Source of the DNA: DATCJY01 sp036562565
GTDB lineage: Bacteria > Bacteroidota > Bacteroidia > Flavobacteriales_D > Sanyastnellaceae
DNA: 39,406 nt
Direction: 5' to 3'
Assembly: GCA_036562565.1 (NCBI GenBank)
Contig: DATCJY010000076.1
Location: 1-39,406 of the forward strand
In this document: positions 15,128 to 23,836 of the stretch, piece by piece
Numbering within the stretch: position 1 is the stretch's first letter
Layout: the number at the start of each line of letters is the position of its first letter
Notes under the pieces: generated by a model
Seen by the model: only the letters and a program-made list of their open reading frames with translations
Told to the model about the DNA's origin: nothing
The model's database searches: none
Made by a program: the position numbers and the translations under genes

Positions 15128-15790
15128 ATGAATATCAAAATAGAACAATCGTGGAAGGAAATTCTGCGCGAAGAGTTTGATAAACCTTACTTCAAATCAC
15201 TGACCGAGTTTGTAAAATCTGAATACACCACTACCCAATGCTTCCCAACCGGCAAACTCATCTTTGCCGCTTTTGACCACTGTCCATTTGACAAAGTAAA
15301 AGTTGTCATCATAGGTCAGGACCCGTACCACGGTCCGGGACAAGCCAACGGACTGTGCTTCTCAGTGAACGATGGTGTGCGCATGCCGCCTTCGCTTCAA
15401 AACATTTTCAAAGAAATAGAAAGCGATCTCGGTATTCCATGCCCTACATCAGGAAACCTGGAGCGATGGGCGGACCAAGGCATTCTGCTCCTCAATGCCA
15501 CGCTAACGGTTCGTGCACACACAGCCGGTTCCCACCAAAACAAAGGTTGGGAGCAATTCACCGATGCGGTTATTCGGGCTATCAATGAACGAAAAGAAAA
15601 TGTCGTGTTCTTGCTTTGGGGCTCCTATGCACAGAAAAAAGGCGCATTTATCGATAAAACAAAGCATTGTGTGTTGCAATCCGCCCACCCTTCACCACTT
15701 TCTGCATACAACGGTTTCTTCGGAAACAAACATTTTTCCAAGACCAACGCGTTTTTAATCAGCAAAGGGCTTACTCCAATTCAATGGTAA
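15128..15790 (+). CDS. ung: Uracil-DNA glycosylase
   Basis: Family 1 uracil-DNA glycosylase of 220 residues, which removes uracil from DNA and starts base excision repair. The water-activating motif GQDPYHGP is at residues 63-70 (catalytic Asp65), followed by GQANGLCFSV, and the DNA-intercalation motif HPSPLS is at 187-192 (catalytic His187). NATLTVRA and LLWGSYAQ are further family strands. The length is normal. It reads divergently from MeaB and is followed after 115 bases by the E1 gene; no shared transcript with E1 is needed because E1 has its own promoter box. Confidence 0.98.
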   Translation: MNIKIEQSWKEILREEFDKPYFKSLTEFVKSEYTTTQCFPTGKLIFAAFDHCPFDKVKVVIIGQDPYHGPGQANGLCFSVNDGVRMPPSLQNIFKEIESDLGIPCPTSGNLERWADQGILLLNATLTVRAHTAGSHQNKGWEQFTDAVIRAINERKENVVFLLWGSYAQKKGAFIDKTKHCVLQSAHPSPLSAYNGFFGNKHFSKTNAFLISKGLTPIQW

Positions 15791-15892
15791 CCCGATTTTG
15801 CACTTCGTATTTGTTAAATAAACGGACCTTTGCCACTCTAAAAGGTGATTATTAACGGGTTCTGCCAATAGAAAAATTGGGCCCACCTTTTT

Positions 15893-15900
15893 TACTTTTG
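15893..15900 (+). promoter_or_regulatory. -7 promoter box five bases before the E1 start codon
   Basis: TACTTTTG is a perfect TAnnTTTG element and lies only 5 bases before the ATG at 15906. In this promoter class transcription begins roughly 4-7 bases after the box, so the mRNA would be leaderless or nearly so. A good -33 TTTG at the usual distance is not present. Confidence 0.5.
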
Positions 15901-15905
15901 CACCT

Positions 15906-18302
15906 ATGATTAAAGGCCCTGAAAACACGTTGACAGTTGAAAAAATCCGTCAACAATTGATTGAAGATTACCGTTTAGCATGCATCTCTCGTGAAGCATC
16001 TCTGTTAGGCCGTAAAGAGGTTCTTACAGGTAAAGCCAAATTCGGAATCTTCGGTGACGGTAAGGAATTGGCCCAGATCGCTATGGCCAAGCAATTCAAA
16101 AATGGCGACTGGCGCAGCGGTTACTACCGCGATCAAACCTTTATGCTAGCTATCGATGCCCTTACCATACAGCAATATTTTTCAGCATTGTATGCTCACA
16201 CCGATGTAACTGCAGAGCCGGCAAGTGGTGGCCGCCAAATGGGTGGTCACTATGCCACCCGCTTTCTCAATGAGGACGGCAGCTACAAGAATGTGGCCAA
16301 TTTGAAGAACTCATCTGGTGACATTTCCCCTACTGCTGGTCAAATGCCGCGCCTGCTGGGGTTGGCTCAAGCATCCAAAGTGTTCAAACACAACAAAGAG
16401 CTGGCTAGCTGGACACAGTTCTCAAAAGGCGGAAATGAAGTGGCATTCGGAACCATTGGTGATGCTTCTACCTCAGAAGGTCTGTTCTGGGAAACCATGA
16501 ACGCAGCTGCCGTCTTGGGGGTGCCCTTGTGCATGAGCGTTTGGGATGACGGCTACGGAATCAGTGTTCCTAAAAAATTCCAGACCGTTAAAGAAAGTAT
16601 CTCCGAAGCGCTGAAAGGTTTTGAACTAACCGAAGGCACCAACGGCATTAAGATTTTTAAAGCAAAAGGTTGGGATTATCCGGGATTGCTCATGACCTAC
16701 GAAAAGGCCGTGAAATATTGCCGCGAAAATCATATCCCTGTATTGGTTCATGTAGAAGAAGTAACTCAACCACAAGGACATAGTACCAGTGGTTCACATG
16801 AGCGTTATAAATCCAAAGAACTTTTGGAATGGTACAATGAATACGATTGTATCGCTCAGCTGAAGAAATTCATCGTCATGGACGGTGCAGCTACCGAAGA
16901 AGAACTAGACGCCATCCGTGAGGAAGCCAAGCAATATGTACGCGCTGAGCAGAAAAAGGCGTGGGCTATGTTCCGCGAAGACATCGACAAAGATGTTCAG
17001 CAAGCGGTGGCACTCATCCAAGCGGTAGCAGCTTCCAGCCCGAAAGCTGATGAGTTGAATCAAATTGCATCTGTATTGAAATCAACCAAGGATGCTATCC
17101 GCAAGGATATTTTCTCTTCAGTTCACAAAGTATTGCGCCTCACCCGATCAGAATCTACCTCTGAATTAGCAAGTCTCAAGAGCTGGTTCAACCAATTGAA
17201 GGAAGCCTGTGCAAGACGCTATGACTCGCACCTCTACAGTGAATCACAGTGGTCTGCATTGCGTGTGGAGCCGGTTGAAGTCACTTATGACAACAACCCT
17301 GAAATGGTAGACGGCCGCATCATCATCCGCGATAACTGGGATTATGTACTCAAACACCGTCCTGAAACCTTGATATACGGTGAAGACGTGGGTAAAATTG
17401 GTGGCGTAAACCAAACCTGCGAAGGTCTCCAAGAAAAATATGGTGCGTTGCGCGTCAGCGATGCCGGTATCCGCGAAGCAACCATTATCGGTCAAGGAAT
17501 CGGTATGGCCATGCGTGGATTGCGCCCGATTGCAGAAATTCAGTACCTGGATTACATCTATTACGCCTTGCAAATCATGCGCGATGATTTGGCCAGTGTG
17601 CATTACCGCACAGCCGGTGGCCAAAAATCCCCGCTCATCATCAGCACTCGCGGCCATCGTTTGGAAGGAGTGTGGCATGCGGGAAGCCCGATGGCGGCTA
17701 TTATCAATAGCGTAAGAGGAATGCATGTGTGCGTACCCCGCAACATGACTCAGGCCGCTGGTTTCTACAACACCTTGCTCGAAGGAGATGAACCGGCTTT
17801 GGTTGTGGAGTGCCTCAACGGTTACCGTACTAAAGAACCAATGCCTAACAACATTGGTAAATTCAGAATTCCGCTTGGTGTCCCTGAAATTGTTCGCCAA
17901 GGTACCGACATCACTGTTGTGTCTTACGGTTCGACATTCAACATTGCAACTGTTGCAGCTGAAATGCTCGCTCAGGACGGAATCTCTGTTGAACTCATTG
18001 ATGCCCGTACCTTATTACCGTTCGACATCAACCACATGATTGTAAACTCCTTGAAGAAAACCAACCGCATTCTCATTGTGGATGAAGATGTACCGGGCGG
18101 AACCACTGCATATATCCTTGATCAGGTATTGAACCACCAAGGAGGTTACCAATACCTTGACAGCCAACCGAAAACGCTTTCGGCCAAACCACATCTTCCG
18201 GCCTACGGCACTGACGGTGACTACTTCAGCAAGCCTTCAGCTGAAGACATCTACGATGCAGTCTATGAGATCATGCAAGAAGCATATCCCCATAAATTTT
18301 AA
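15906..18302 (+). CDS. 2-oxoacid dehydrogenase E1, fused alpha and beta subunits
   Basis: A thiamine diphosphate-dependent decarboxylase of 798 residues in which E1 alpha (about 1-410) and E1 beta (about 445-798) are one chain. In alpha, the cofactor motif runs from GDASTSEGLFWETMNAAAVL (about 185-204) to DDGYGIS; GGRQMGGHY is the acyl-site loop. In beta, IYGEDVGKIGGV, GIGMAMRGLRPIAEIQY and VPRNMTQAAGFY are typical, and ELIDARTLLPFD marks the C-terminal fold. Fused E1 chains of about 800 residues are common in Bacteroidota and are usually assigned to branched-chain 2-oxoacid (2-oxoisovalerate) dehydrogenase, but pyruvate cannot be excluded from sequence alone. E2 and E3 genes are not adjacent. 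It is followed by a strong terminator. Confidence 0.9.
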   Translation: MIKGPENTLTVEKIRQQLIEDYRLACISREASLLGRKEVLTGKAKFGIFGDGKELAQIAMAKQFKNGDWRSGYYRDQTFMLAIDALTIQQYFSALYAHTDVTAEPASGGRQMGGHYATRFLNEDGSYKNVANLKNSSGDISPTAGQMPRLLGLAQASKVFKHNKELASWTQFSKGGNEVAFGTIGDASTSEGLFWETMNAAAVLGVPLCMSVWDDGYGISVPKKFQTVKESISEALKGFELTEGTNGIKIFKAKGWDYPGLLMTYEKAVKYCRENHIPVLVHVEEVTQPQGHSTSGSHERYKSKELLEWYNEYDCIAQLKKFIVMDGAATEEELDAIREEAKQYVRAEQKKAWAMFREDIDKDVQQAVALIQAVAASSPKADELNQIASVLKSTKDAIRKDIFSSVHKVLRLTRSESTSELASLKSWFNQLKEACARRYDSHLYSESQWSALRVEPVEVTYDNNPEMVDGRIIIRDNWDYVLKHRPETLIYGEDVGKIGGVNQTCEGLQEKYGALRVSDAGIREATIIGQGIGMAMRGLRPIAEIQYLDYIYYALQIMRDDLASVHYRTAGGQKSPLIISTRGHRLEGVWHAGSPMAAIINSVRGMHVCVPRNMTQAAGFYNTLLEGDEPALVVECLNGYRTKEPMPNNIGKFRIPLGVPEIVRQGTDITVVSYGSTFNIATVAAEMLAQDGISVELIDARTLLPFDINHMIVNSLKKTNRILIVDEDVPGGTTAYILDQVLNHQGGYQYLDSQPKTLSAKPHLPAYGTDGDYFSKPSAEDIYDAVYEIMQEAYPHKF

Positions 18303-18323
18303 TTTCATATTTCAGTTTGAAGT

Positions 18324-18353
18324 AAAAGCAGCCTCTTGATAGAGGCTGCTTTT
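18324..18353 (+). terminator. Rho-independent terminator after E1
   Basis: A perfect 13 bp stem AAAAGCAGCCTCT (18324-18336) / AGAGGCTGCTTTT (18341-18353) with a TGAT loop, followed by GTTTT. It lies 21 bases after the E1 stop codon. Confidence 0.88.
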
Positions 18354-18522
18354 GTTTTAGGACGCACTCATTCCCTAGGAGAATAGAACCACTAAAAAAT
18401 GGGAATCTCAAGAGTCGATGAACTTAGAATTTATGCTGAAAATTTGTTAGGAACGGTTATCTAATCCGGCATCATTTTGGTAATGTTGCGGCACCATTTC
18501 AAAATAAACAGTAAAAAACACT

Positions 18523-18969
18523 ATGAAAAAAATCTTCACTTTAGCCATTGCCGTAATGGCTTCATGCGCGAGCATGATGGCACAAACTGAATTTAAAGTT
18601 GTTACCATTGTTGAATCCATCGTTCCGGGAGGATTGGGACGTTCCCGCATCATTGACAGCCAATCTCAAGCGGATGCAAAAGCTTTGACCACCGCCCGTA
18701 CTGACGGCAAAGATTCCAAGCAAGACGATGTAAAACGCTCTGACGTGAAAGTGGACGAATTCCTCGAAACGAAACTCGTTAACTTCTACAGCTTGGTGGG
18801 TATCAACTTCCAAAATATCGCTTCCAACGATGCTGTGATTGCTTCCAAAATCAATCAAACCATAGCAGAAGGTTGGAAACTCACCTTTGTAACAAGCGGT
18901 GTTGAATCAGATGCCGGTAAAAACGATGGTAACGGAATCTTCATCACTCGTCTATTCTTCTCCAGATAA
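18523..18969 (+). CDS. Small secreted protein of unknown function
   Basis: A 148-residue protein with a clear signal peptide (MKKIFTLAIAVMASCASMMA, cleavage after AQ or MMA). The mature part begins TEFKVVTIVESIVPGGLGRS, has a polar low-complexity stretch rich in Asp, Ser and Lys (about 48-78), and ends with LVNFYSLVGINFQNIASNDA and GNGIFITRLFFSR. I believe similar short exported proteins occur in other Bacteroidota, but I know no function or domain name. The sequence has no transmembrane segment after the signal and no lipobox cysteine at the right place. It is monocistronic with its own terminator. Confidence 0.85.
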   Translation: MKKIFTLAIAVMASCASMMAQTEFKVVTIVESIVPGGLGRSRIIDSQSQADAKALTTARTDGKDSKQDDVKRSDVKVDEFLETKLVNFYSLVGINFQNIASNDAVIASKINQTIAEGWKLTFVTSGVESDAGKNDGNGIFITRLFFSR

Positions 18970-18997
18970 TTCAAGAAAAAAAATCAAACTCAACTAT

Positions 18998-19032
18998 AAA
19001 AAGAAAGGAGCCTGTGTGCTCCTTTCTTTTTT
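18998..19032. terminator. Bidirectional Rho-independent terminator
   Basis: GAAAGGAGC (19003-19011) and GCTCCTTTC (19018-19026) form a perfect 9 bp stem with a 6-base loop, with A-run on the left and T-run on the right. It separates the convergent genes ending at 18969 and 19055. Confidence 0.88.
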
Positions 19033-19054
19033 ACATCACTTCGAATAGTTGAAC

Positions 19055-19933
19055 TCATTTACCCATCGATAGATAATCGAGCGGATTAACCGGCACACCT
19101 CCTTCCCAAAGCTCAAAATGCAAATGCGGGCCATCGCTGTGATCACCCGAATTACCTATAAATGCAATGGACTCACCGGCCTTCACATAATCTCCACTTT
19201 TCTTTAGGAGTACTGAGTTGTGCTTATACACTGAAATCAAATTGTTCGCATGCTGGATTTGAATCACGTTGCCATCATTGGCCGTGAAAGCGGAAAGAAT
19301 CACCGTACCGTCTAATACAGCTTTTACCGGATCGTCCTTTGGTGCAATCAAGTCAATACCATAATGCCCATCCTTGGGCGAAAACTTGGACGACACGGTC
19401 CCATTCACAGGTTTGAATAGAAGTAAACTCTTTTTTGCTGTGTTAGTTTCCTCTTCCACCGATAAATAATAACGGTCTTGTTCGGCAATTTTCTGACGCA
19501 TTTGATTCTCCAGCGGAGTAATCTGATGATTCAAATTTGCGGGCTGCACCTCTTTGTGCACACTTGTATCAGCAGTATTGGACAGCGTTCCACCGCTCAA
19601 CACGATGCGCAAATCATTGAGATATCTTTCGTTCTTGCGCACCACCTCCATCAGGGAGTCGGCCCGCACACGCGCCAAACGCGCCTCCTCGCGCATGGTA
19701 GCATTAGCATAATCGGGAATCACATAGTTCTTCAGAGGCGTAAAAGCAACCAACAAATAAATCAGGAAACCAAATACAAGAAGAAGCCCCCCAAAGCTGA
19801 TGATGAGGTTCAGCGGAGTAAGAGAATAGGAGAATGTCTCTTCAAACGTGCGCTCATTGAGCACCGTCAACCGAAACCTACTTTTTAGTCTTTTGAGTAA
19901 TTTTTTTCTTTTTGGTTGGTGTGTGGTTACCAT
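19055..19933 (-). CDS. Membrane-anchored M23 (LytM-type) metallopeptidase
   Basis: A 292-residue protein anchored in the inner membrane by one helix (about 42-63), with a basic cytoplasmic N-terminus. A coiled-coil-like region (78-165) follows and then an M23 peptidase domain (170-288). Zinc ligands are all present: H190 and D194 in HYGID, and H271/H273 in PHLHF, with an extra His239 (YKHN). An intact site suggests real peptidoglycan endopeptidase activity in the periplasm, unlike the degenerate LytM factors that only activate amidases. It diverges from the SprE-like gene, 109 bases apart. The exact division or elongation role cannot be told. Confidence 0.94.
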   Translation of the reverse strand: MVTTHQPKRKKLLKRLKSRFRLTVLNERTFEETFSYSLTPLNLIISFGGLLLVFGFLIYLLVAFTPLKNYVIPDYANATMREEARLARVRADSLMEVVRKNERYLNDLRIVLSGGTLSNTADTSVHKEVQPANLNHQITPLENQMRQKIAEQDRYYLSVEEETNTAKKSLLLFKPVNGTVSSKFSPKDGHYGIDLIAPKDDPVKAVLDGTVILSAFTANDGNVIQIQHANNLISVYKHNSVLLKKSGDYVKAGESIAFIGNSGDHSDGPHLHFELWEGGVPVNPLDYLSMGK

Positions 19934-19974
19934 ATCCTAAGCGCTATGCCAAACGACACGTCATTCATGTTAAG

Positions 19975-20002
19975 TTTGTCTGGCAAAAATGAAATAATTT
20001 TG
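19975..20002 (+). promoter_or_regulatory. Candidate promoter of the SprE-bactofilin operon
   Basis: TTTG (19975-19978), 16 bp, then TAATTTTG (19995-20002), a perfect -7 box but slightly short spacing. Predicted leader to the GTG at 20043 is about 35 bases. Confidence 0.45.
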
Positions 20003-20042
20003 GCCCTTTACAGTTAAAAGCAAGCCCAAAAAATCCTATTAA

Positions 20043-22796
20043 GTGAAATTCAGTTTAATACGCTATATCGTTTTCGTAGTAATCTTGATGGTGGTAGCAG
20101 CCTCCTGTTCCAATAAAAAGGACGGCACATCCTATCGAATTTACCATAACACCACCGCATACTACAACGGCTATTTCAACGCCAACGAATTGATTAAAAA
20201 GGGCGAGCGTCACCTTCAAACCAACTACAAAGAAGATTACGACAAGATTCTTCCCATCTTCATCTATGGCGATGATCAGCTCGCAAAAGCAACCTATCCC
20301 GATATGGAGAAGGCCATTGACAAATGCGAGACCGTCATCACTCGTCACACCATCAAGGCCGATGCAAAGGCACAAAAACGCCCTGAATACAACAAATGGA
20401 TTGATGAGAACTACATCGTCATCGGAAAAGCTTATTTCTACAAAAAGAATTACGCCAAAGCTGCCGAAGTGTTCAATTATGTCAATCGCAAGTATAAAAA
20501 TCCATCGACAAATGCCACATCAAACACGTGGTTAGCCAAGACATTCGTACAGCAGCAGGAATACGGCAAAGCTGTACAAGCATTGAACAAAGTGGATCCG
20601 AATCACAAAGACGTAACGGACGCTCAGCGTGCAGAGTATTATCTTGCTTATACCGATGTTTTACTGAAACAAAACAAACCGGATAAAGCAGTAGAAAAAT
20701 TGGAGCTCGCGATTAAACATACGAAAAAGAAAAAAGAGCGCGCCCGTCTCTACTTCATATTGGCTCAAATACACCAAAGCCAAAACAACAGCAGTGGCGC
20801 ACTGGCCAACTACGAACAAGTTATTAAGTGCAAACCACCTTATGAGCTGGAGTTCTATGCACGTATCAACAAAGCTTTATCCTACAGCCGCCAAGGAGGC
20901 AGCTCAGCCGAGATACAAAAGCAGCTGTTCAAAATGCTGAAGGACGAAAAGAACAAAGAATACCGCGACCAGATTTACTACGCATTAGGTGATGTAGCTT
21001 GGGAAGAGCACCGCAGAGCCGATGCAATTGCGTTCTACGAAAAATCGCTTGAAGAAAACCTTACGAATACAAAACAAAAGGCTAAGACATTCCTTCGTCT
21101 TGCTGACTTGTATTTCAACGAGCGCCAATATACCAGTGCACAACTCTATTACGACAGCACCTTGACCACCATCCATCCGGAACATGAGCGCTACGGTGTG
21201 GTGCGTGCACGTGCCGAAAGCTTGACGGAATTGGTTGCCGGGCTCAATGCTATACAACTCAACGATAGCATCTCGGCTATCTGCGGACTTTCACCGGAAC
21301 AACGCGAAAAACGCTTGGTGGAAATTCAAAAGCAAATGCAGGTGCAACGCGATGAACAACGCAAGCGTGATGAACTTGCTGCGCAGAAAGCCGCTGCTGC
21401 CGCAGCCGCTGCGAATGCGGGCAACGCCTCCGCAGGAACCGGAATCACAGGTACATTCTGGGCATACAATGAAAACCTGAGAAAGAAAGGTTACCAGGAT
21501 TTTAAAGACAAATGGGGCGATCGTCCATTGAAAGACAATTGGCGTTTGCAATCGCTCTTGTCTCAATCTTTTGGACCGGGTGAAGACCAAGAAAGTCAGG
21601 CTGCTGCCGCTAATGATAATGCCGCACAGGATGGCAACACTTCCCTTGAAATAAATGATAAATACACTGCACCATCGGTGGATGCTTTGCGCGCATCCTT
21701 GCCTTGTGACGACCCCTCTCAACTCAAACGCCTTGAGCAGGATGCAGCTGCAGGATATTACAATGCCGGTGTGATTTATAAAGAAAAACTCAACGATGAG
21801 GACAACGCAATCAGCACTTGGGAAGAGCTGATTGCCAACATCGACTCCAGCGGCTACCATCCCACAACCTATTACCAGCTCTACAGAACGTGGTTGTCCA
21901 AAGAGACATCAAAAGGTTATGTGAAAGACCCGTTGTGCTTCAGCTGTTCTTCCAAATACTGGGCAGATGAAATAAAGAGCTTATATCCGGGTAGTGAATG
22001 GGCAATGCTAGTTGATAACCCAAACTACCTCGATTCCCAAGACAAAATCAAAGAAGAAGAGGAAGCGGCATATCAACTTGCGTATGCCTTCTATACAAGC
22101 CGCAACTATCCACAAGCGCGTGCTATGGCCGATACGGTCATCAAAACCCAACCTCACAACCATTTGCTTTGTAAGTACCGCCTGATGTATGCCATCTGTA
22201 CCGGATATACGGAAGCACGTTACGGCAACACTGACGAATACCAGCGAGCACTTGCAGAACTCATCCAAGCATGCCCCGACACGGAGGAAGCTCAACGCGC
22301 CAAAGAACTCCTCAAGGCCGTGAAAGGTGATGATAAACCTGTATTGCCTGGAAATGAAAAAACAGACGAAAGCAGTGGCAAACCGGTTGAAGAGCAAACA
22401 GCCGATGCGGATAAACTGGCTGACAACCCATATAAATTTGATGCCAATGCAGAGCATTATATCGCTGTCATTCTGCCCGTAGTAGGCTCCGACATCAATG
22501 CAGCCAAAACCGCGGTGGCTGACTTCAACAACCTATACTATGCCTCTGCAGGACTCAAAGTAACCAATAACCTGTTGAGCAAAGAAAACCACCTCATCCT
22601 CATCAAATCCTACAAACAATTAGATGAGGGTATAGAATACGTGAAATCATTTAAGAGCGATACTGATAAACTGAAAACGATTAATGAAGCGGGATACAGA
22701 GTATTTCTGATATCCAAACAAAACTACATAACGTTATTTAAGAACAAGGATGTAGATCAGTATATCGATTTTTACATGGTCTATTACCCACAATAA
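20043..22796 (+). CDS. TPR lipoprotein, SprE/PorW-like, type IX secretion and gliding
   Basis: A 917-residue TPR lipoprotein like SprE of Flavobacterium and PorW of Porphyromonas, needed for gliding motility and type IX secretion. The start must be the GTG at 20043: an in-frame TAA directly precedes it, and only this start keeps the basic residues of the signal peptide (KFSLIRYIVFVVILMVVAASC; lipidation Cys22). After the family start YRIYHNTTAYYNGYFNANEL, tetratricopeptide-like helices fill about 60-400; a Gln/Lys/Ala-rich coiled-coil region lies near 420-470; more TPR-like helices follow near 565-780, and a C-terminal domain (about 805-917). The first gene of an operon with bactofilin 8 bases downstream, an order I recall from several Bacteroidota. 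Function is by family; no other type IX core genes are here. Confidence 0.88.
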   Translation: MKFSLIRYIVFVVILMVVAASCSNKKDGTSYRIYHNTTAYYNGYFNANELIKKGERHLQTNYKEDYDKILPIFIYGDDQLAKATYPDMEKAIDKCETVITRHTIKADAKAQKRPEYNKWIDENYIVIGKAYFYKKNYAKAAEVFNYVNRKYKNPSTNATSNTWLAKTFVQQQEYGKAVQALNKVDPNHKDVTDAQRAEYYLAYTDVLLKQNKPDKAVEKLELAIKHTKKKKERARLYFILAQIHQSQNNSSGALANYEQVIKCKPPYELEFYARINKALSYSRQGGSSAEIQKQLFKMLKDEKNKEYRDQIYYALGDVAWEEHRRADAIAFYEKSLEENLTNTKQKAKTFLRLADLYFNERQYTSAQLYYDSTLTTIHPEHERYGVVRARAESLTELVAGLNAIQLNDSISAICGLSPEQREKRLVEIQKQMQVQRDEQRKRDELAAQKAAAAAAAANAGNASAGTGITGTFWAYNENLRKKGYQDFKDKWGDRPLKDNWRLQSLLSQSFGPGEDQESQAAAANDNAAQDGNTSLEINDKYTAPSVDALRASLPCDDPSQLKRLEQDAAAGYYNAGVIYKEKLNDEDNAISTWEELIANIDSSGYHPTTYYQLYRTWLSKETSKGYVKDPLCFSCSSKYWADEIKSLYPGSEWAMLVDNPNYLDSQDKIKEEEEAAYQLAYAFYTSRNYPQARAMADTVIKTQPHNHLLCKYRLMYAICTGYTEARYGNTDEYQRALAELIQACPDTEEAQRAKELLKAVKGDDKPVLPGNEKTDESSGKPVEEQTADADKLADNPYKFDANAEHYIAVILPVVGSDINAAKTAVADFNNLYYASAGLKVTNNLLSKENHLILIKSYKQLDEGIEYVKSFKSDTDKLKTINEAGYRVFLISKQNYITLFKNKDVDQYIDFYMVYYPQ

Positions 22797-22804
22797 AAAC
22801 AATT

Positions 22805-23245
22805 ATGTTTTCAACTAAAAAATCAGGTATGGCGAAAAACAATGACACCCTTCCGGATATGACTATTAACCGGATTGTAGAAGGTACGCATATTGAAGGA
22901 GATATCCGTAGCGAGAGCAATATCCGCATTGATGGCTCTTTCAAAGGCAATCTGGTGACCAAAGGAAGATTGGTTGTAGGTCCATCTGGCACTATTGACG
23001 GTACCATCCAATGTCAGAATGCCGAAATCGAAGGATATATCAAAGGCAAAATACAAGTACAGCAATTGTTGTCACTCAAAGGCACCGCCAAAGTGATGGG
23101 TGACATCTTTACCGATAAACTTGCTATTGAGCCGGGTTCCACCTTTACCGGTGCTTGTAACATGGGCGGTAAAGTGATGGATATCAAAAAAGATGGAACC
23201 GAGAAAAACGCCAAAGCAGTCTCAGAAGCCGCACTTACGTACTAA
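22805..23245 (+). CDS. Bactofilin (polymer-forming cytoskeletal protein)
   Basis: A 146-residue bactofilin (PF04519), a small protein that polymerises without nucleotide into cytoskeletal filaments, often at the membrane. The beta-helical core covers about 20-125, with repeats in short steps visible in GTHIEGDIRSESNIRIDGSF, GRLVVGPSGTIDGTIQCQNA, IEGYIKGKIQ and LAIEPGSTFTGACNMG. The N-terminus is short and polar and may hold the membrane-targeting part. It follows the SprE-like gene by 8 bases and its end overlaps the AtpZ-like gene. A link between this cytoskeletal protein and the envelope secretion system is suggested by position only. Confidence 0.96.
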   Translation: MFSTKKSGMAKNNDTLPDMTINRIVEGTHIEGDIRSESNIRIDGSFKGNLVTKGRLVVGPSGTIDGTIQCQNAEIEGYIKGKIQVQQLLSLKGTAKVMGDIFTDKLAIEPGSTFTGACNMGGKVMDIKKDGTEKNAKAVSEAALTY

Positions 23246-23429
23246 TGCGTTTTTGCGCTACACTAGCATGTGTACACAAATGGCTATCATTATTTTGATA
23301 GGTGTTTGGGGTGGAAAAAAGCTGGATGAAAAATTCCCGCGTGAGTTTCCTTTGTTCACATTGCTCTGTGCGATTGCCAGCGTCTTTATCGCTATCCATC
23401 TTGTCATAAAAGATTTATTAAAGAAATAG
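23193..23429 (+). CDS. AtpZ/AtpI-like small membrane protein
   Basis: A 78-residue protein with two transmembrane helices (about 27-41 and 54-73) separated by the motif GGKKLDEKFPREFPLFT, which is typical of the AtpZ/AtpI group (PF09527) that assists assembly of the F1Fo ATP synthase rotor. The ATG at 23193 overlaps the bactofilin gene by 53 bases in another frame; the internal ATG at 23268 would remove the conserved stretch FLRYTSMCTQMAIIILI, so the longer start is preferred. It precedes a four-helix protein, as in Bacteroidota atp clusters, yet no atp structural gene follows here. Confidence 0.82.
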   Translation: MEPRKTPKQSQKPHLRTNAFLRYTSMCTQMAIIILIGVWGGKKLDEKFPREFPLFTLLCAIASVFIAIHLVIKDLLKK

Positions 23430-23439
23430 GTAAGGGTAA

Positions 23440-23829
23440 ATGAACCTCCAACCTCATTATATCTCAGTAATTATTACTGCTGTCATTTTGTATGCTCTGG
23501 CATTTTTGGGCTCCATGATTGCTCAGAAACCCATTCCTGCCATTGTTTGGTACCTCATTCCTCTCTATGGCATTGTGACTGCCTTGCTCTTCAGAATGAT
23601 TCGCAGTAGCCTAAGAAAAAATCCCACCCGCTTTGTGACATCCGTATATGCTACGGTGCTCATTAAGCTGATGCTATCCATGATTATTGCAGGAGTCTAT
23701 TTGTTCATGGGCTTTCCTGGACGCAAAGCTTTTGTCATTGCCATCATGGGTATCTATGCTTCATATACCGTAGTACTTATACGCTCACTTCTACCTCTGG
23801 TGCGCAGCGGTGGACCTACACCTCAATAA
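23440..23829 (+). CDS. Four-helix membrane protein, AtpI-like position
   Basis: A 129-residue integral membrane protein with four hydrophobic helices (about 7-27, 32-52, 66-90, 96-118) and short loops. Basic RMIRSSLRKNPTR follows helix 2. I do not recognise a named domain with confidence. Bacteroidota genomes usually have such a protein between the AtpZ-like gene and atpB, so an AtpI-like assembly role is likely. The start is preceded by GTAAGGGTAA, 10 bases after the AtpZ-like stop, and AnmK begins 7 bases after its end, so the genes form one transcript. Confidence 0.72.
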   Translation: MNLQPHYISVIITAVILYALAFLGSMIAQKPIPAIVWYLIPLYGIVTALLFRMIRSSLRKNPTRFVTSVYATVLIKLMLSMIIAGVYLFMGFPGRKAFVIAIMGIYASYTVVLIRSLLPLVRSGGPTPQ

Positions 23830-23836
23830 TCACACT

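Noticed and set aside
17244..17900. Long open frame on the opposite strand of the E1 beta part
   Set aside because: It mirrors the strongly supported E1 reading frame and has no family features; codon bias of the sense gene explains it.
18400..18465. Short 21-codon frame beginning with MGISRVDELR
   Set aside because: Too short, no ribosome site, no neighbours that would suggest a leader peptide.
20055..22457. Several long leftward frames opposite the SprE-like gene
   Set aside because: They are antisense shadows of a clear lipoprotein gene and contain no recognised domain.
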